Of a stretch of 64,000 bases of DNA, positions 22,700 to 32,842 are shown in pieces (the first letter of the stretch is position 1; every line of letters begins with the position of its first letter). A program made the position numbers and the translations under genes. The DNA is from Asterella californica (taxonomy: Eukaryota > Streptophyta > Marchantiopsida > Marchantiales > Aytoniaceae), in assembly GCA_036924285.1 (NCBI GenBank), contig JAYKYS010000007.1:14198001-14262000 (forward strand), written 5' to 3'. The notes beneath the pieces were generated by a model. It made no database searches. It was not told the DNA's origin and worked only from the letters and a program-made list of their open reading frames with translations.

Positions 22700-23665
22700 A
22701 TGGCGGAGTCTGTGTCTTTGATCACTGGAAAGAAACTCGACAAGAACAACTACCAAGTGTGGAAGTTCCGGATGAAGACTTTCCTGCAGGGACAAGATCT
22801 ATGGGATCTTATCACTGAGGAGGAGAAAGCGCCTGAAGTGTCAATTTCTGACCCGAAATTCAAGGAGTGGAAGAAGCGCTCATATCAGGCTATTCACTAC
22901 ATCGCGCTGACAGTTTCAGCATCGATGATCGGTCACATCCAGGATTGTGATACGCCCAAGAAAGCTTGGGATGCACTCGCGCATCTGTTTCAATCCGGAA
23001 CAGAGGCGCGGAAGCTGCAATTGCTGCAGCAGTTCAATACCGTGAAGAAGGGGTCGATGTGCATAAACGATTATGTGAACGGGGTCAAGCAGCTCGCGGA
23101 TCAGTTATCTTCTGTCAAAGTCGAGATTGATCCCACTGTCTTGATCGGAGCCACATTGCAGGGATTGCCTGCAGAGTACAAACAGTTCATAACATCGATT
23201 TCGACTAGAGAACCTCTTCCGCGGTTTGATGAGCTTGTTCCTATGATGTTAGGAGAGGAGGTGCGCCTACTGGGGAGTTCTACTTCGACGGGTCAGCAAG
23301 AATCTATCTATTTTGTAGGTTCTGGAGGATCTCGAGGTAGGGGTCGTGGCAAAGGTGCTGGACGTGGACGGGGTCGCGGACAGCAACAGCAATCGCAGCA
23401 GAACCAGCAGAACCAGCAACAGTCTGGTGGTTCCAACAACAATCAGAGAAGAGCGCATGGTTCCTGCAACTACTGCAAGAAACAAGGCCACAATGCGAAT
23501 CAGTGCTACAAGAAGCAGAACGATCAGAGACAACACGACAACAACCCCCAACAAGGTAACAACAACCAGCAAGGCTATGCAGTCACTGAGCATGTCTATT
23601 CGGAGCAATTGCTGATTACTACGCATCAGAGTTATGCGGCTTTCGAGCCACAGACTGACTGGTGA
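22700..23665 (+). CDS. gag: Copia B gag
   Basis: 321 residues from ATG (MAESVSLITGKKLDKNNYQV...). It shows the typical copia gag start with the Y.VWKFRMKTFL pattern and a UBN2-type core (KKAWDALAHLF, LLQQFNTVKKGSMCINDYV, LIGATLQGLPAEYKQF). A basic RGRGRG and Gln-rich linker precedes the zinc knuckle CNYCKKQGHNANQC (about residues 256-269). It ends TDW-TGA directly before the protease, which lies in the -1 frame. Most copia elements are one continuous frame; here the protease motif starts one base out, so a one-base loss at TGG(G)TG is the likely explanation. Confidence 0.93.
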   Translation: MAESVSLITGKKLDKNNYQVWKFRMKTFLQGQDLWDLITEEEKAPEVSISDPKFKEWKKRSYQAIHYIALTVSASMIGHIQDCDTPKKAWDALAHLFQSGTEARKLQLLQQFNTVKKGSMCINDYVNGVKQLADQLSSVKVEIDPTVLIGATLQGLPAEYKQFITSISTREPLPRFDELVPMMLGEEVRLLGSSTSTGQQESIYFVGSGGSRGRGRGKGAGRGRGRGQQQQSQQNQQNQQQSGGSNNNQRRAHGSCNYCKKQGHNANQCYKKQNDQRQHDNNPQQGNNNQQGYAVTEHVYSEQLLITTHQSYAAFEPQTDW

Positions 23666-26600
23666 TCGACTCCGGCGCCACCAGTCACATGACTCCCCAT
23701 CGGGAGTGGTTTAGTTCACTCGAGCCTGTGGAGACTCCACAGTTTATGGTGACAGGAGATGACACCAAGCACAAGATCGAGCACAAGGGTAACATTCCAC
23801 TTGACATTCCTGCCTCAACGTTTATTGGTATACGGAATGTCTTACATGTACCTACATTGACTAGAAACCTGCTATCTGTAGGACAGTTGATAGAGCAGGG
23901 TCTGCAAGTGCGCTTCAATAAAGATGGATGCTTTATTGAAGATTCGAATGGCACTGTCATAGCTCGAGGTATCAAGAGTGGTAGGCTGTTTAAACTAGAT
24001 GCATCTGCGCCTAAGTTACAGGCTGCCATGTATGGACAGAGTGGTCCAGTAGTGTATGATATTGACATCTGGCACAAGCGAATTGGGCACATGAACTTTC
24101 AGAGGCTGAAAAGCCTTCCGAGTTCTGACCTGGTTACAGGTCTGCCCAAATTCGAATCCAGTGAGCCCACTGGAGTCTGTGCAGCATGTCAATTCGGCAA
24201 GCAAGCTAGACAGCCCTTTAAGGGATCAGGCAGTAGAGCGAACAAGCTTCTGGAGCTTGTTCACACTGATGTATGGACTGCTTCTCAGCCAAGTATGACC
24301 GGTTTCCAGTACTTCGTGTCGTTCATTGATGATCATTCGCGTTATACTTGGATCTATTTGTTGAGAAACAAGTCCTCTGCCGAAGTACTGTCAGCATTTC
24401 AGACTTTCCGCAAGTTGGTGGAGAAACAGTCTGGAGCATCTATCCTCTGTTTGAGATCTGATGGAGGAGGCGAGTTTCTTTCTGGAGAGTTCGATGCATA
24501 TCTGCGTGAGCATGGTATCCGACGCCAGAAGACCTGCAGTTACAGTCCGCAGCAGAACGGGGTTGCGGAGCGCAAGAATCGACACATAGCAGAAGCTGCT
24601 CGTGCGATGTTGAACGAGAAGACCATGCCTAGACCTTACTGGGCAGAAGCTGTTTCATGTGCGGTGTATCTGATGAACCGGACGCCTACAGCGGCAGTCC
24701 ACAGCAAGACACCGATGGAGCTCTTCACAGGCAGTAAGCCTGATTACTCTTTCCTTAAAGTTTTCGGATGTATCTGTTATGTGCACATACCTGATGAAAG
24801 ACGTAAGAAACTAGATCCGAAAGCAGATAGATGTATCTTCCTTGGTTATGCTTCTGATACGAAAGGATATAGGTGCTACAATCCTTCGTCCAAGCAGTTC
24901 TATATCAGTAGAGATGTCGTGTTTGATGAGCTACAGTCTTGGTTTGCACCTGCACCTGTGATAGCCATCCCTGTATCTACTGTAGAACCAAGGAGTCAGT
25001 CCACTGTAGTACCTCAGAGTAATACGTTGAGTGGAGGATCTAGAGAAGTCACTGATTCCAGATCAGAATCTGTTGCACATAGAGCTGTTGTTAACGCTGG
25101 AGTCCACGTAACACAGCCTAGTGGAACTAGTGTAGTTTCTACACAGGATGAGCGCGTGCTATTGCAGCGTATGTTTGACTCATCCAGATATGTGGATCTT
25201 CCACATCCACTGGATACTTTGTCCCAGACTTTGGCATCTACGTCAGATCAGTTGCAAGGGGAGGTGACTAGTGCACCGATTACCAGAAGCAGATCTGAGC
25301 GGCCAAAACATCCAATGAGTAGGTATATGCATGAAGGTTTTCTTGCTGCGCACCATGCATATATGGCCAATGTTCTTCAGGAACAGGAACCGAGTTCGCT
25401 TGAGGAGGCGATGCACAAGGCCCAATGGGTAAGTGCTATGGAAGCTGAACTTGCTGCGCTTCATTACCAACAGACTTGGGAGTTGGTAGACTTACCTCAG
25501 GGTAAGAAAGCGATTGGTTGCAGGTGGGTCTTCAAGGTCAAGCGCAACTCGGATGGTACTGTGTGTCGGTACAAGGTCAGATTGGTAGCTAAGGGCTACG
25601 CACAGCAACATGGAGTGGATTTTGAGGAGACCTTTGCTCCTGTTGCGAAGATGGTGACTATTCGAACAGCAGTTGCAGTTGCAACTCAAAAAGGTTGGAA
25701 GATGCACCAGATGGACTTCAAGAACGCCTTCCTCAATGACGATCTTGAGGAGGAGGTCTACATGCAGCAACCTCCTGGTTATGAGGATCCTAAGTTCCCT
25801 TCCCGTGTATGTAAGTTACGGAAGGTTCTCTATGGTCTGAAACAGGCACCAAGAGCATGGTATGCAAAGATCAATTCTTACTTGCAGTCTCTTGGTTTCC
25901 ACCTGTGTAGTTCAGACTCTACCTTGTATTCATTGAGAATACGAGACCGAATTGTTGTGATCACCATCTATGTTGATGACTTGATCATTACCGGTAACTT
26001 TGAGGAGCTTATTTCCCAGATCAAGGATCACTTGAAATCCGAGTTCGAGATGATGGACTTAGGAGAACTCAAGTACTTCCTTGCTGTGGAGTTCATTAGA
26101 GATGGGAAGGATGTTTGGCTTGTACAGCGACAATATGCTCTCAGTATGCTTGAGAGATTTGGTATGCTTGATTGCAAACCCATTGCTACGCCATTAGAGC
26201 AAGGGGTAAAGCTAGGAGCAGAGGATGGTGAGTTGCTGGATGATCCACGCATGTACAGACAGATGGTTGGGAGTCTTATCTACTTGACCATCACCAGACC
26301 AGACTTGAGCTATGCTGTCGGTCTGATTAGTCAATTCATGCAGTCACCACGGAGACCACATTTTGAGGCTGTCAAGCGGATCCTCCGCTACGTGAAGTTC
26401 TCGATGCAGTACGGACTTCACTATCGATACGGTGGACCATTGTTGTTACATGGCTACACAGATGCTGATTGGGCAGGAAGTGCCGACAGGAGATCCACGG
26501 CAGGTTACGCTTTTGGACTTGGAAGCGCTGCCATAAGCTGGGCTTCTAAGAAGCAACCCACAGTTGCTTTGTCATCCACGGAAGCAGAGTATCGAGGAGC

Positions 26601-26985
26601 AACGAACGCAACATGTGAATCGATTTGGCTTCGATGTCTGCTATCTGATATTGATGTGGAGTGTACAGATCCTGTTGTTGTATATACAGACAACATTAGC
26701 AGCATGAAGTTAGCTAGTAATCCTGTTTTCCATGCTAGGACGAAGCACATTGAGGTGCACTATCACTTTATTAGAGAGAAGGTCCTTGCAGGAGAGATTG
26801 AGCTCAGTTATGTGAGCACAGGAGATCAGGTTGCCGATATCTTCACTAAGGCGTTACCTAGAGATAAGTTTGATGCTTTCAGACATTGTCTAGGAGTACA
26901 GGATGTAGAGATGAGCTTGAAGGGGAGTGTTGATATAGTCCCAAGCTCTAGTAGATCGACGGCTACCATTAGCCGGAGTGGTTAG
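23662..26985 (+). CDS. pol: Copia B pol: protease, integrase, RT, RNase H
   Basis: 1107 residues without an internal stop. Protease motif IDSGATSHMT is at residues 2-11. The GAG-pre-integrase H-H-C-C residues are H138, H143, C173 and C176. Integrase D203, D267 and E303 lie in HTDVW, RSDGGGEF and VAERKN. Reverse transcriptase has CRWVFKVKRNSDGTV, MHQMDFKNAFLND and the catalytic YVDD at about 770-773. RNase H has TDADWAGS and LSSTEAEYRG. The frame starts with GTG because its true N-terminus is the gag frame. It runs 58 nt into the 3' LTR, so the polypurine tract is coding. Confidence 0.95.
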   Translation: MIDSGATSHMTPHREWFSSLEPVETPQFMVTGDDTKHKIEHKGNIPLDIPASTFIGIRNVLHVPTLTRNLLSVGQLIEQGLQVRFNKDGCFIEDSNGTVIARGIKSGRLFKLDASAPKLQAAMYGQSGPVVYDIDIWHKRIGHMNFQRLKSLPSSDLVTGLPKFESSEPTGVCAACQFGKQARQPFKGSGSRANKLLELVHTDVWTASQPSMTGFQYFVSFIDDHSRYTWIYLLRNKSSAEVLSAFQTFRKLVEKQSGASILCLRSDGGGEFLSGEFDAYLREHGIRRQKTCSYSPQQNGVAERKNRHIAEAARAMLNEKTMPRPYWAEAVSCAVYLMNRTPTAAVHSKTPMELFTGSKPDYSFLKVFGCICYVHIPDERRKKLDPKADRCIFLGYASDTKGYRCYNPSSKQFYISRDVVFDELQSWFAPAPVIAIPVSTVEPRSQSTVVPQSNTLSGGSREVTDSRSESVAHRAVVNAGVHVTQPSGTSVVSTQDERVLLQRMFDSSRYVDLPHPLDTLSQTLASTSDQLQGEVTSAPITRSRSERPKHPMSRYMHEGFLAAHHAYMANVLQEQEPSSLEEAMHKAQWVSAMEAELAALHYQQTWELVDLPQGKKAIGCRWVFKVKRNSDGTVCRYKVRLVAKGYAQQHGVDFEETFAPVAKMVTIRTAVAVATQKGWKMHQMDFKNAFLNDDLEEEVYMQQPPGYEDPKFPSRVCKLRKVLYGLKQAPRAWYAKINSYLQSLGFHLCSSDSTLYSLRIRDRIVVITIYVDDLIITGNFEELISQIKDHLKSEFEMMDLGELKYFLAVEFIRDGKDVWLVQRQYALSMLERFGMLDCKPIATPLEQGVKLGAEDGELLDDPRMYRQMVGSLIYLTITRPDLSYAVGLISQFMQSPRRPHFEAVKRILRYVKFSMQYGLHYRYGGPLLLHGYTDADWAGSADRRSTAGYAFGLGSAAISWASKKQPTVALSSTEAEYRGATNATCESIWLRCLLSDIDVECTDPVVVYTDNISSMKLASNPVFHARTKHIEVHYHFIREKVLAGEIELSYVSTGDQVADIFTKALPRDKFDAFRHCLGVQDVEMSLKGSVDIVPSSSRSTATISRSG

Positions 26986-27158
26986 GGTTGTTAGAGTTAG
27001 TTAGAGGGCTAACCCACCATTAGGGTTTCCCTTGTACTCACCTCCACTATATATACAGAGAGAGGCAAAGCCTCTCTCATCTCATTCCTATTTTACTTCC
27101 TTGTCTACTCGCTCTCTCTCTCTTCTTGGAGTGTCCTCGAAGTATCGATCTTTCTACA
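26928..27158 (+). repeat. Copia B 3' LTR
   Basis: 231 bp, differing from the 5' LTR at about one position (GACGACTA versus GACGGCTA). The LTR hairpin recurs at 27058-27078. Confidence 0.95.
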
Positions 27159-29927
27159 GCTACAAGGCTGAAGGTTGGCCACTTGTATGAGTCACAAGCC
27201 TTACCCTTGGTAGCTCCAGTTCTTGCTGCTGTAACAGAGACGAGCCATTTATGGCATCTACGACTTGGACATTTACACTAACAGAGAATACATAAGTTGT
27301 TTCATGAGAACTTAGCACTTGGTATTTCCAAACTCGCCCCTGTAAACACCCCATGTGAAGTTTGTCTCAGATCTAAACAAACTCGAAGGAAGTTCTTCAA
27401 GACTACTGCAACAAGGGCAACAGATATCCTTCAGCTGTTACATACAGATCTCTGTGGACCAACTGAGACTATTTCGCTTGGAGGTTCTAAGTACTTTATG
27501 CTGGTTGTTGATGACTTCTCGAGATACATTTGGGTTTTCTTCCTGTTAAGAAAGTCTGAAGCACTCTCGAATCTTCAACAGCTTGTTAACATGGTAGAAA
27601 GACAGACTGGACAGCAAGTGAAGCAACTACGAAGTGATAGAGGAGGAGAATTCACTTCCAAGGCAGCTGAGCAATATTTCGCTGAGAAGGGGATACTGCG
27701 ACAATTGACTACAGCTTACACGTCTCAGCAAAATGGAGTTGTTGAAAGGAAAAACAGAACTGTTGTGGAGATGGCAAGAAGTCTACTTCTTGAGCAAGAT
27801 CTTCCAAAAGATCTTTGGGCTGAAGCTGTCAATACTGCGGTCTACCTTCTCAACAGAAGTCCAACAAATGCTGTGACCAACAAAACTCCATTCGAAGCTT
27901 TCACAGGGAAGAAACCAGACCTCTCTAACCTACGAATTTTTGGATGTAAAGCATATGTTTCAACTCCTCGAAAATTACTGCAAAAGTTTGATGATAGATC
28001 CCAGATCTGTACATTCATAGGATATCCAGCAAGAGAAAAGGGATATAGGCTATTGAGTGCTGCAAGAAAGATCATCATCAGTCGAGATGTAGTGTTTTTA
28101 GAGGACTCTTCATCTCGAAACTCACAACACCAACTTTCTGACCTGCCACCTCTCTCAATTCATACACCTACTTCAGAGATCCATGAAGAAGAACCTCAAG
28201 CTCAACTAGAACCACCTCCTACACCACCCACACAAGTTGAGCTTACTGAATCAGGTCCAACTACAGCAGATTCGCCTCTCATTCATCAGCCTACTCCAGA
28301 TTCGAATCTTGCTACCCAACCAAGGAGACCTATCAGAACAAGGAAGGTTCCTGCAAGGCTAGAGGATTATATTCTCATGGCTGAAGCTCAAGGTGATGGA
28401 GAGACTATTACATTTGAGGAAGCTTTCAGTAAGGATCACTGGAGACGTGCTATGCAGGAAGAATTTGATGCACTGCTCAAAAACGCAACCTGGAGCCTAG
28501 TACCTCTTCCAGCAAACAGGAAAGCACTTGGCTGTAAGTGGGTTTATAAGATCAAGAGACATGCGGATGGAACTGTTGAGAGATACAAGGCTCGCCTTGT
28601 TGCAAAAGGTTATTTGCAGACTGCAGGAGAAGATTTTCAAGAGACCTTCACACCTGTGGTAAAACTTAACTCTATCCGAGTTCTTTGTGCTCTTGCAAAA
28701 CAACATGGTTGGAAGTGTCTACAAATGGATGTTAAGAATGCATTCCTTAATGGCATTCTTGAAGAAGATATCTACTTGCAGCAACCACCTGGTTTTGTTC
28801 ATCAAGGAGGTGAACAGTTAGTGTGCAAGCTGCACAAGGCATTATATGGCCTCAAACAAGCTCCAAGAGCTTGGTACACAAGAATCGACACCTTCTTGAA
28901 GCAGCAAGGCTTCTCTCCTACAAGAGGTGATCCAAACTTCTATGTTTTGATTACTTCTCAAGGTATTGTGTTACTGTTACTGTACGTGGATGACCTGATA
29001 ATATCCGGAAGTAATCAAGGAGGAGTAAAGAAGATTCAGCAAGCTTTAATGCAAGAGTTTGATATGAAGGATCTAGGACTTCTCAACTTTTGTCTTGGAG
29101 TTCAGTTTCTGGAACACAACGAAATGTTATACCTCTCTCATGCAAGGTATACAGAAAGTATACTTCAGGATTTCCAGATGGAGAAGTGCAAGCCTGCGCC
29201 TACTCCTATGGTTATCTCAAAGGAGTGGCAAAGTTCTTCTGTTGATGATGAGCATGCAGATGCAACAGAGTTCAGGAAGCTGATTGGGAAGTTAATTTAT
29301 CTGGCTGTCACTACAAGACCAGATATTTCGTTTGCAGTCAGCAAACTCAGTCAGAATATGGAGTCTTCCACACTTATGCATATGAGGGCAGCAAAGAGAG
29401 TTTTGCGCTACCTCAGGGGAACTACCAACTATGGGCTCAGATATAGCTCAGATAAGTCACTTGGACTTGTTGGATTTACAGATGCTGATTGGGCAGGTGA
29501 TTCTACAGATCGTAAATCAATGTCTGGATTCGCATTTATGCTGGGAGGAGGTGCCATCACTTGGCAGTGTAAAAAGCAGCCAACTATTGCTTTATCCTCC
29601 TCTGAAGCAGAATATCGTGGCCTGTGCAATGCAGCACGAGAGGCCATTTGGCTAAGATGGATGTTGGAGGATGTAGGTGTCAACCAAGACACTCCAACAG
29701 TAATCTGGACTGATAGCATGAGTGCAATAGCATTGGCGAAAAATCCAGTGCATCATGCTAGAACAAAGCACATTGAAGTGCAAGTCCACTTCATCAGGGA
29801 GAAAATAATTTTGGGAGAGGTTGTTACTCAATGGGTAAGAACTGATGACCAAACTGCTGATATATTCACCAAGCCTTTGTCTTCAGACAGGTTTCAAAAA
29901 TTGAGACTTGAACTTGGTGTATATTAA
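27159..29927 (+). pseudogene. pol: Copia A pol (3' part): integrase, RT, RNase H
   Basis: Continues the copia A frame after the GCTAC duplication. GAG-pre-integrase WHLRLGHLH is followed by a TAA at 27279-27281. From 27297 the frame is open for 876 residues. It holds integrase (LLHTDLCGP, LRSDRGGEFTS, QQNGVVERKN), reverse transcriptase (MDVKNAFLNG, LYGLKQAPRAW and YVDD near 28982) and RNase H (TDADWAGD, LSSSEAEYRG, ending FTKPLSSDRFQKLR). The stop before the integrase core and two earlier stops disable the polyprotein, though the enzyme domains look intact. Confidence 0.93.
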
Positions 29928-29950
29928 GTACCACTGACATTAAGAGGGGG

Positions 29951-30167
29951 TGTTAAAGATAATGTCTAGTCTATAGTCACATCTATAGTCATCTCTATAG
30001 TCACCTCTATAGGCACATCTCTATGTCTAGTAACTGACTAATGACTAACCTCTGTCCATAGGTTAGAGTATATAACAACCCCCTCTTGGGAGATGATGAG
30101 TCAACTGATCCCTTTACTGATATAACTTATACAGTGAAGAGTATTCACTTGGTTTACTTCTTTAACA
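29951..30167 (+). repeat. Copia A right (3') LTR
   Basis: 217 bp. Compared with the left LTR it lacks one tandem duplication but has extra CTATAGTCA-type units, so the two LTRs differ mainly by repeat-number changes. Confidence 0.95.
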
Positions 30168-30172
30168 GAGCT

Positions 30173-30743
30173 TGACGACGGTGATCTAATAACATGGAAG
30201 GCTGCAGACTATTTTGATCCCCAGGTGAATAAATAAACGATATGCAAAAGTTTATGTAAACTCTAGAGCTGTACCTCATCATGTTTTCCGGCTAAATGAT
30301 CGAGGTTCTCAATTGCAGTCGGTCAAATGCATACGCAGCCAGGTAAAGTTAACACGTCCCAAAGTCATTTGTCAACGTTCAATAGTACCTTGAGCTTACA
30401 TAGATAACTACAACATCTTGTCATAGAAACGCATGGAATCGTCTCCTAGAGTACAGGCAACAGAGATCACATAAGCATTCAAGAGGAACTCATCTTGGGT
30501 ACCCCCGTTCTGCATCTCTGACAGGTAAACATATATGTTCTTCGAATATAGGTAACTCAACCACTTTTGACGAACTTTTGCTCGCTTTCTGTTATCCGAA
30601 AAGGTATAAGTGTTCTACAGAAAATTTATAATAAATAATTGTGAAAATTAAAATTAATCTATAACTATTAAGTGATAAATGGACTTAGAAAAAGTCCAGA
30701 CATAAACAATAAATGGAGAGCGCATTGACGCGCTTTCGACAAT
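30173..30743. other. Spacer between copia A and copia C
   Basis: No gene. Parts resemble segments near 42830-43060 and 54960-55060 (for example AACTTTTGCTCGCTTT and ATAAGTGTT contexts), suggesting a dispersed, decayed repeat that copia C later interrupted. Confidence 0.4.
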
Positions 30744-30748
30744 ATAAG

Positions 30749-30953
30749 TGTTAGAACTGGATGTACAGTATGAACATAACATACAGCAACTAGTTCAGAC
30801 CTTTTGGGCTCATGCCCTTTCGCAGGCTTTGCCTGCCCTTGTACCAAAGTATAAGTACCTGGCCTTTGGGCCTCTTACCTCATTATTCATTTCAGTAAAC
30901 AAGCTTACACATACTTGGTCTCTCACATTGATCCTCTCTCTCCTTTTCCTATA
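30749..30953 (+). repeat. Copia C 5' LTR
   Basis: 205 bp, TGTTAGAAC...TTCCTATA. It contains the short perfect hairpin GCAGGC-TTT-GCCTGC and a TATAAGTA box. Confidence 0.93.
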
Positions 30954-31132
30954 TGGTATCAGAGCTACGGGTTGTTATTTTCCCAGCACAATAACGTAGG
31001 CTTCAGGTAGACCCTAGGCACAGGTGAAGGAGCAATCAGAGGACGCCTTGATTGCTAAAGCGTGAAGGACGCTTCTCGCTTAGACGATCGCAGCGCTCAA
31101 TAGAACCTCAGTAGTTCAGCGATAAATCTGCG

Positions 31133-32842
31133 ATGGCGAACACGTTCAACACTAAAGGCTGGGCAAAGTTCGATGGGACGTACTTCACGTACTGGAAACA
31201 CAAGATGAAACTCCAGTTAGACGCTGAAGGCGTTCTCGGGATTGTCGATGGTAGTGTACCTCGACCAGTAGCCACTGCCGCTAACCCTCTACCTGCCACC
31301 GGACCAGGTAGCATTGCGGAGTGGGATCGTCAGAGCAAGAATGCTTTGACGGCAATAAATCAGTGTTGCGAGAACACTGTTATCGGTCACATTATTTCTT
31401 GTCGTTCGGCAACAGAAGCTTGGAACACACTGACTTCTAACGTCGCCGCGCAAGACACAATGACCCAGATGCACTTGAAAGAAAAGCTGCGAACGCTCAA
31501 GATGAAGACGAACGACAAAGTCACATCGCATGTAAACACTTTCAAGTCGATAGTTGAGCAGCTGGCGTCTGCAGGCGTACAAGTAGGCGCACAAGAGCAG
31601 CTGCTCACACTCATGGGTAGCATGCCTGACAGCTACCAAATGTTCCTACAAGTGATGAGATGCAACACCAACTTGACGTTGCAAGATCTCATCTCGTTTC
31701 TTCTCACTGAAGAAACTTTTCGTCGAAGAATGCAGCATGAACCTTCGACCGCATTGTTTGCAGGAAAGAGGCAACCACCTAAGCAAGGAAAGAACGGCAA
31801 CCGTTCTAAGAAGCGGACACCAGATTCCAACATTCAGTGTTTCGGGTGCAATTTAACTGGACATCGTGTCCAGAATTGCCCAAATCAAGCCTCAAGCAGC
31901 AGCGCTCCGCCCAATCAACCTCAGCAACAAGGCGGAAATCAGAAGAACCGCAACCAGAAGAATCGCCAGCGCAACAACAACAACACTAGGCGAGTACTGA
32001 TGACCCAGCTCTACAACAAATTTGCACCTCGAACTGTGGACCATCATTGGTACGTTGACACCGGCGCTACCCATCACATGGCATTCGACCGCGACCAATT
32101 TTGTAAGTACACTGAACGAGAAAGTGCTCTTCAAGATCAAATTCTCTTAGGAGATGACACTACAGTTCAAATTGAAGGTCACGGCGATGTTGAAGTTAAA
32201 CTTCTTAACGGCGAAAACGTCCTAATTAAGGATGTCTTGCACGTCCCTGCACTACGGAAGAACTTGTTTTCAGCTCGAATGTTTGACTCCAAGGGTGGGT
32301 GGTGCATTATCGACAATGGTACTTGCCATCTAGAGGACAAGAACAGACGTCCAATTGCCCCATGCCCGCTAAGCAATGATCTTTACTTGCTAGGCTCGTC
32401 TGTAATTCCCGTGCACACTATGTCACTCCCGCAAGCACACCATGCCCAGCTGAAGGCAGAGCACTCTCAATCCCTGCTTCCAACAATGCCCCCTAAAACG
32501 CCCTCTCGGAAAAGACTGGGGGGTCCGGGAGGTGGCCGTGGTGGCAAATCGACCAACCGTGGTCGACCACGGCTGATCCTCCCTTTACACCCCTTCGCAC
32601 AGTCGCAGTCAACTAACACAGTCGCATTCCCTGAAAATTCACGCATTTCCGCACCCTTTCTGCCACCGAATTTTGAGGGAGGTACGGATCGCCACGAGGG
32701 CAATCCGTGGCCCCAAGACCAGGGCACCTACCTCGATCCTACACAGAATCCTAACCGGCGCGCCCCCCCCATGGAGGGACGACGCCCCTATACTTCAGGA
32801 GGGCACGGATCGCCACCAGGGCGATCCGTGTCTCGAGGGTAA
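31133..32842 (+). CDS. gag: Copia C gag and protease, running into the GC-rich block
   Basis: 569-residue frame from ATG (MANTFNTKGWAKFDGTYFTY). Copia gag core: SATEAWNTLTSNVAAQDTM, LKEKLRTLKMKTNDKVTSHV, LLTLMGSMPDSYQMFL. The zinc knuckle CFGCNLTGHRVQNC lies near residue 240, and the protease HHWYVDTGATHHMAFDRDQF near 303. The frame continues through KDVLHVPALRKNLFSARMF, normal for the protease C-terminus. It then enters the GC-rich block, where it becomes Pro/Gly/Arg-rich and stops. The correct frame for the following pre-integrase domain is a different one, so a shift occurred inside the block. Confidence 0.85.
   Translation: MANTFNTKGWAKFDGTYFTYWKHKMKLQLDAEGVLGIVDGSVPRPVATAANPLPATGPGSIAEWDRQSKNALTAINQCCENTVIGHIISCRSATEAWNTLTSNVAAQDTMTQMHLKEKLRTLKMKTNDKVTSHVNTFKSIVEQLASAGVQVGAQEQLLTLMGSMPDSYQMFLQVMRCNTNLTLQDLISFLLTEETFRRRMQHEPSTALFAGKRQPPKQGKNGNRSKKRTPDSNIQCFGCNLTGHRVQNCPNQASSSSAPPNQPQQQGGNQKNRNQKNRQRNNNNTRRVLMTQLYNKFAPRTVDHHWYVDTGATHHMAFDRDQFCKYTERESALQDQILLGDDTTVQIEGHGDVEVKLLNGENVLIKDVLHVPALRKNLFSARMFDSKGGWCIIDNGTCHLEDKNRRPIAPCPLSNDLYLLGSSVIPVHTMSLPQAHHAQLKAEHSQSLLPTMPPKTPSRKRLGGPGGGRGGKSTNRGRPRLILPLHPFAQSQSTNTVAFPENSRISAPFLPPNFEGGTDRHEGNPWPQDQGTYLDPTQNPNRRAPPMEGRRPYTSGGHGSPPGRSVSRG

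Larger units (their letters stand above)
21807..27158 (+). mobile_element. Ty1/copia element B inserted in copia A
   Basis: LTRs of 231 bp at 21807-22037 and 26928-27158 differ by one base by eye. The target duplication GCTAC lies at 21802-21806 and 27159-27163. The primer site TGGTATCAGAGCT is at 22038-22050, and a purine tract AAGGGGAG abuts the right LTR. Gag and pol are both long and open; the only defect seen is the gag-to-pol junction. It is the youngest insertion in the window. Confidence 0.97.
14144..30167 (+). mobile_element. Ty1/copia element A, host of two nested insertions
   Basis: LTRs at 14144-14372 and 29951-30167 begin TGTTAAAG and end CTTTAACA. The 5-bp target duplication GAGCT flanks the element (14139-14143 and 30168-30172). 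TGGTATCAGAGC directly after the left LTR is a primer site for initiator-Met tRNA, and a purine tract (TAAGAGGGGG) precedes the right LTR. Subtracting the two inserts and their target duplications leaves about 4.5 kb, normal for a small copia element. The gypsy element entered at 14424 between primer site and gag, and copia B at 21807 within the protease region. The internal coding sequence reads in one frame but carries at least three stops (21250, 21505, 27279). The element is therefore inactive. Confidence 0.95.

Noticed and set aside
22043..22795. 250-codon open frame on the minus strand in the copia B leader
   Set aside because: It is antisense to the copia B leader and gag start, has no domain, and its Arg/Ser/Gln-rich composition follows from the sense sequence.
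23655..23670. Programmed -1 frameshift in copia B
   Set aside because: No slippery heptamer and a stop 6 nt upstream in the pol frame leave no room; a one-base loss explains it better.
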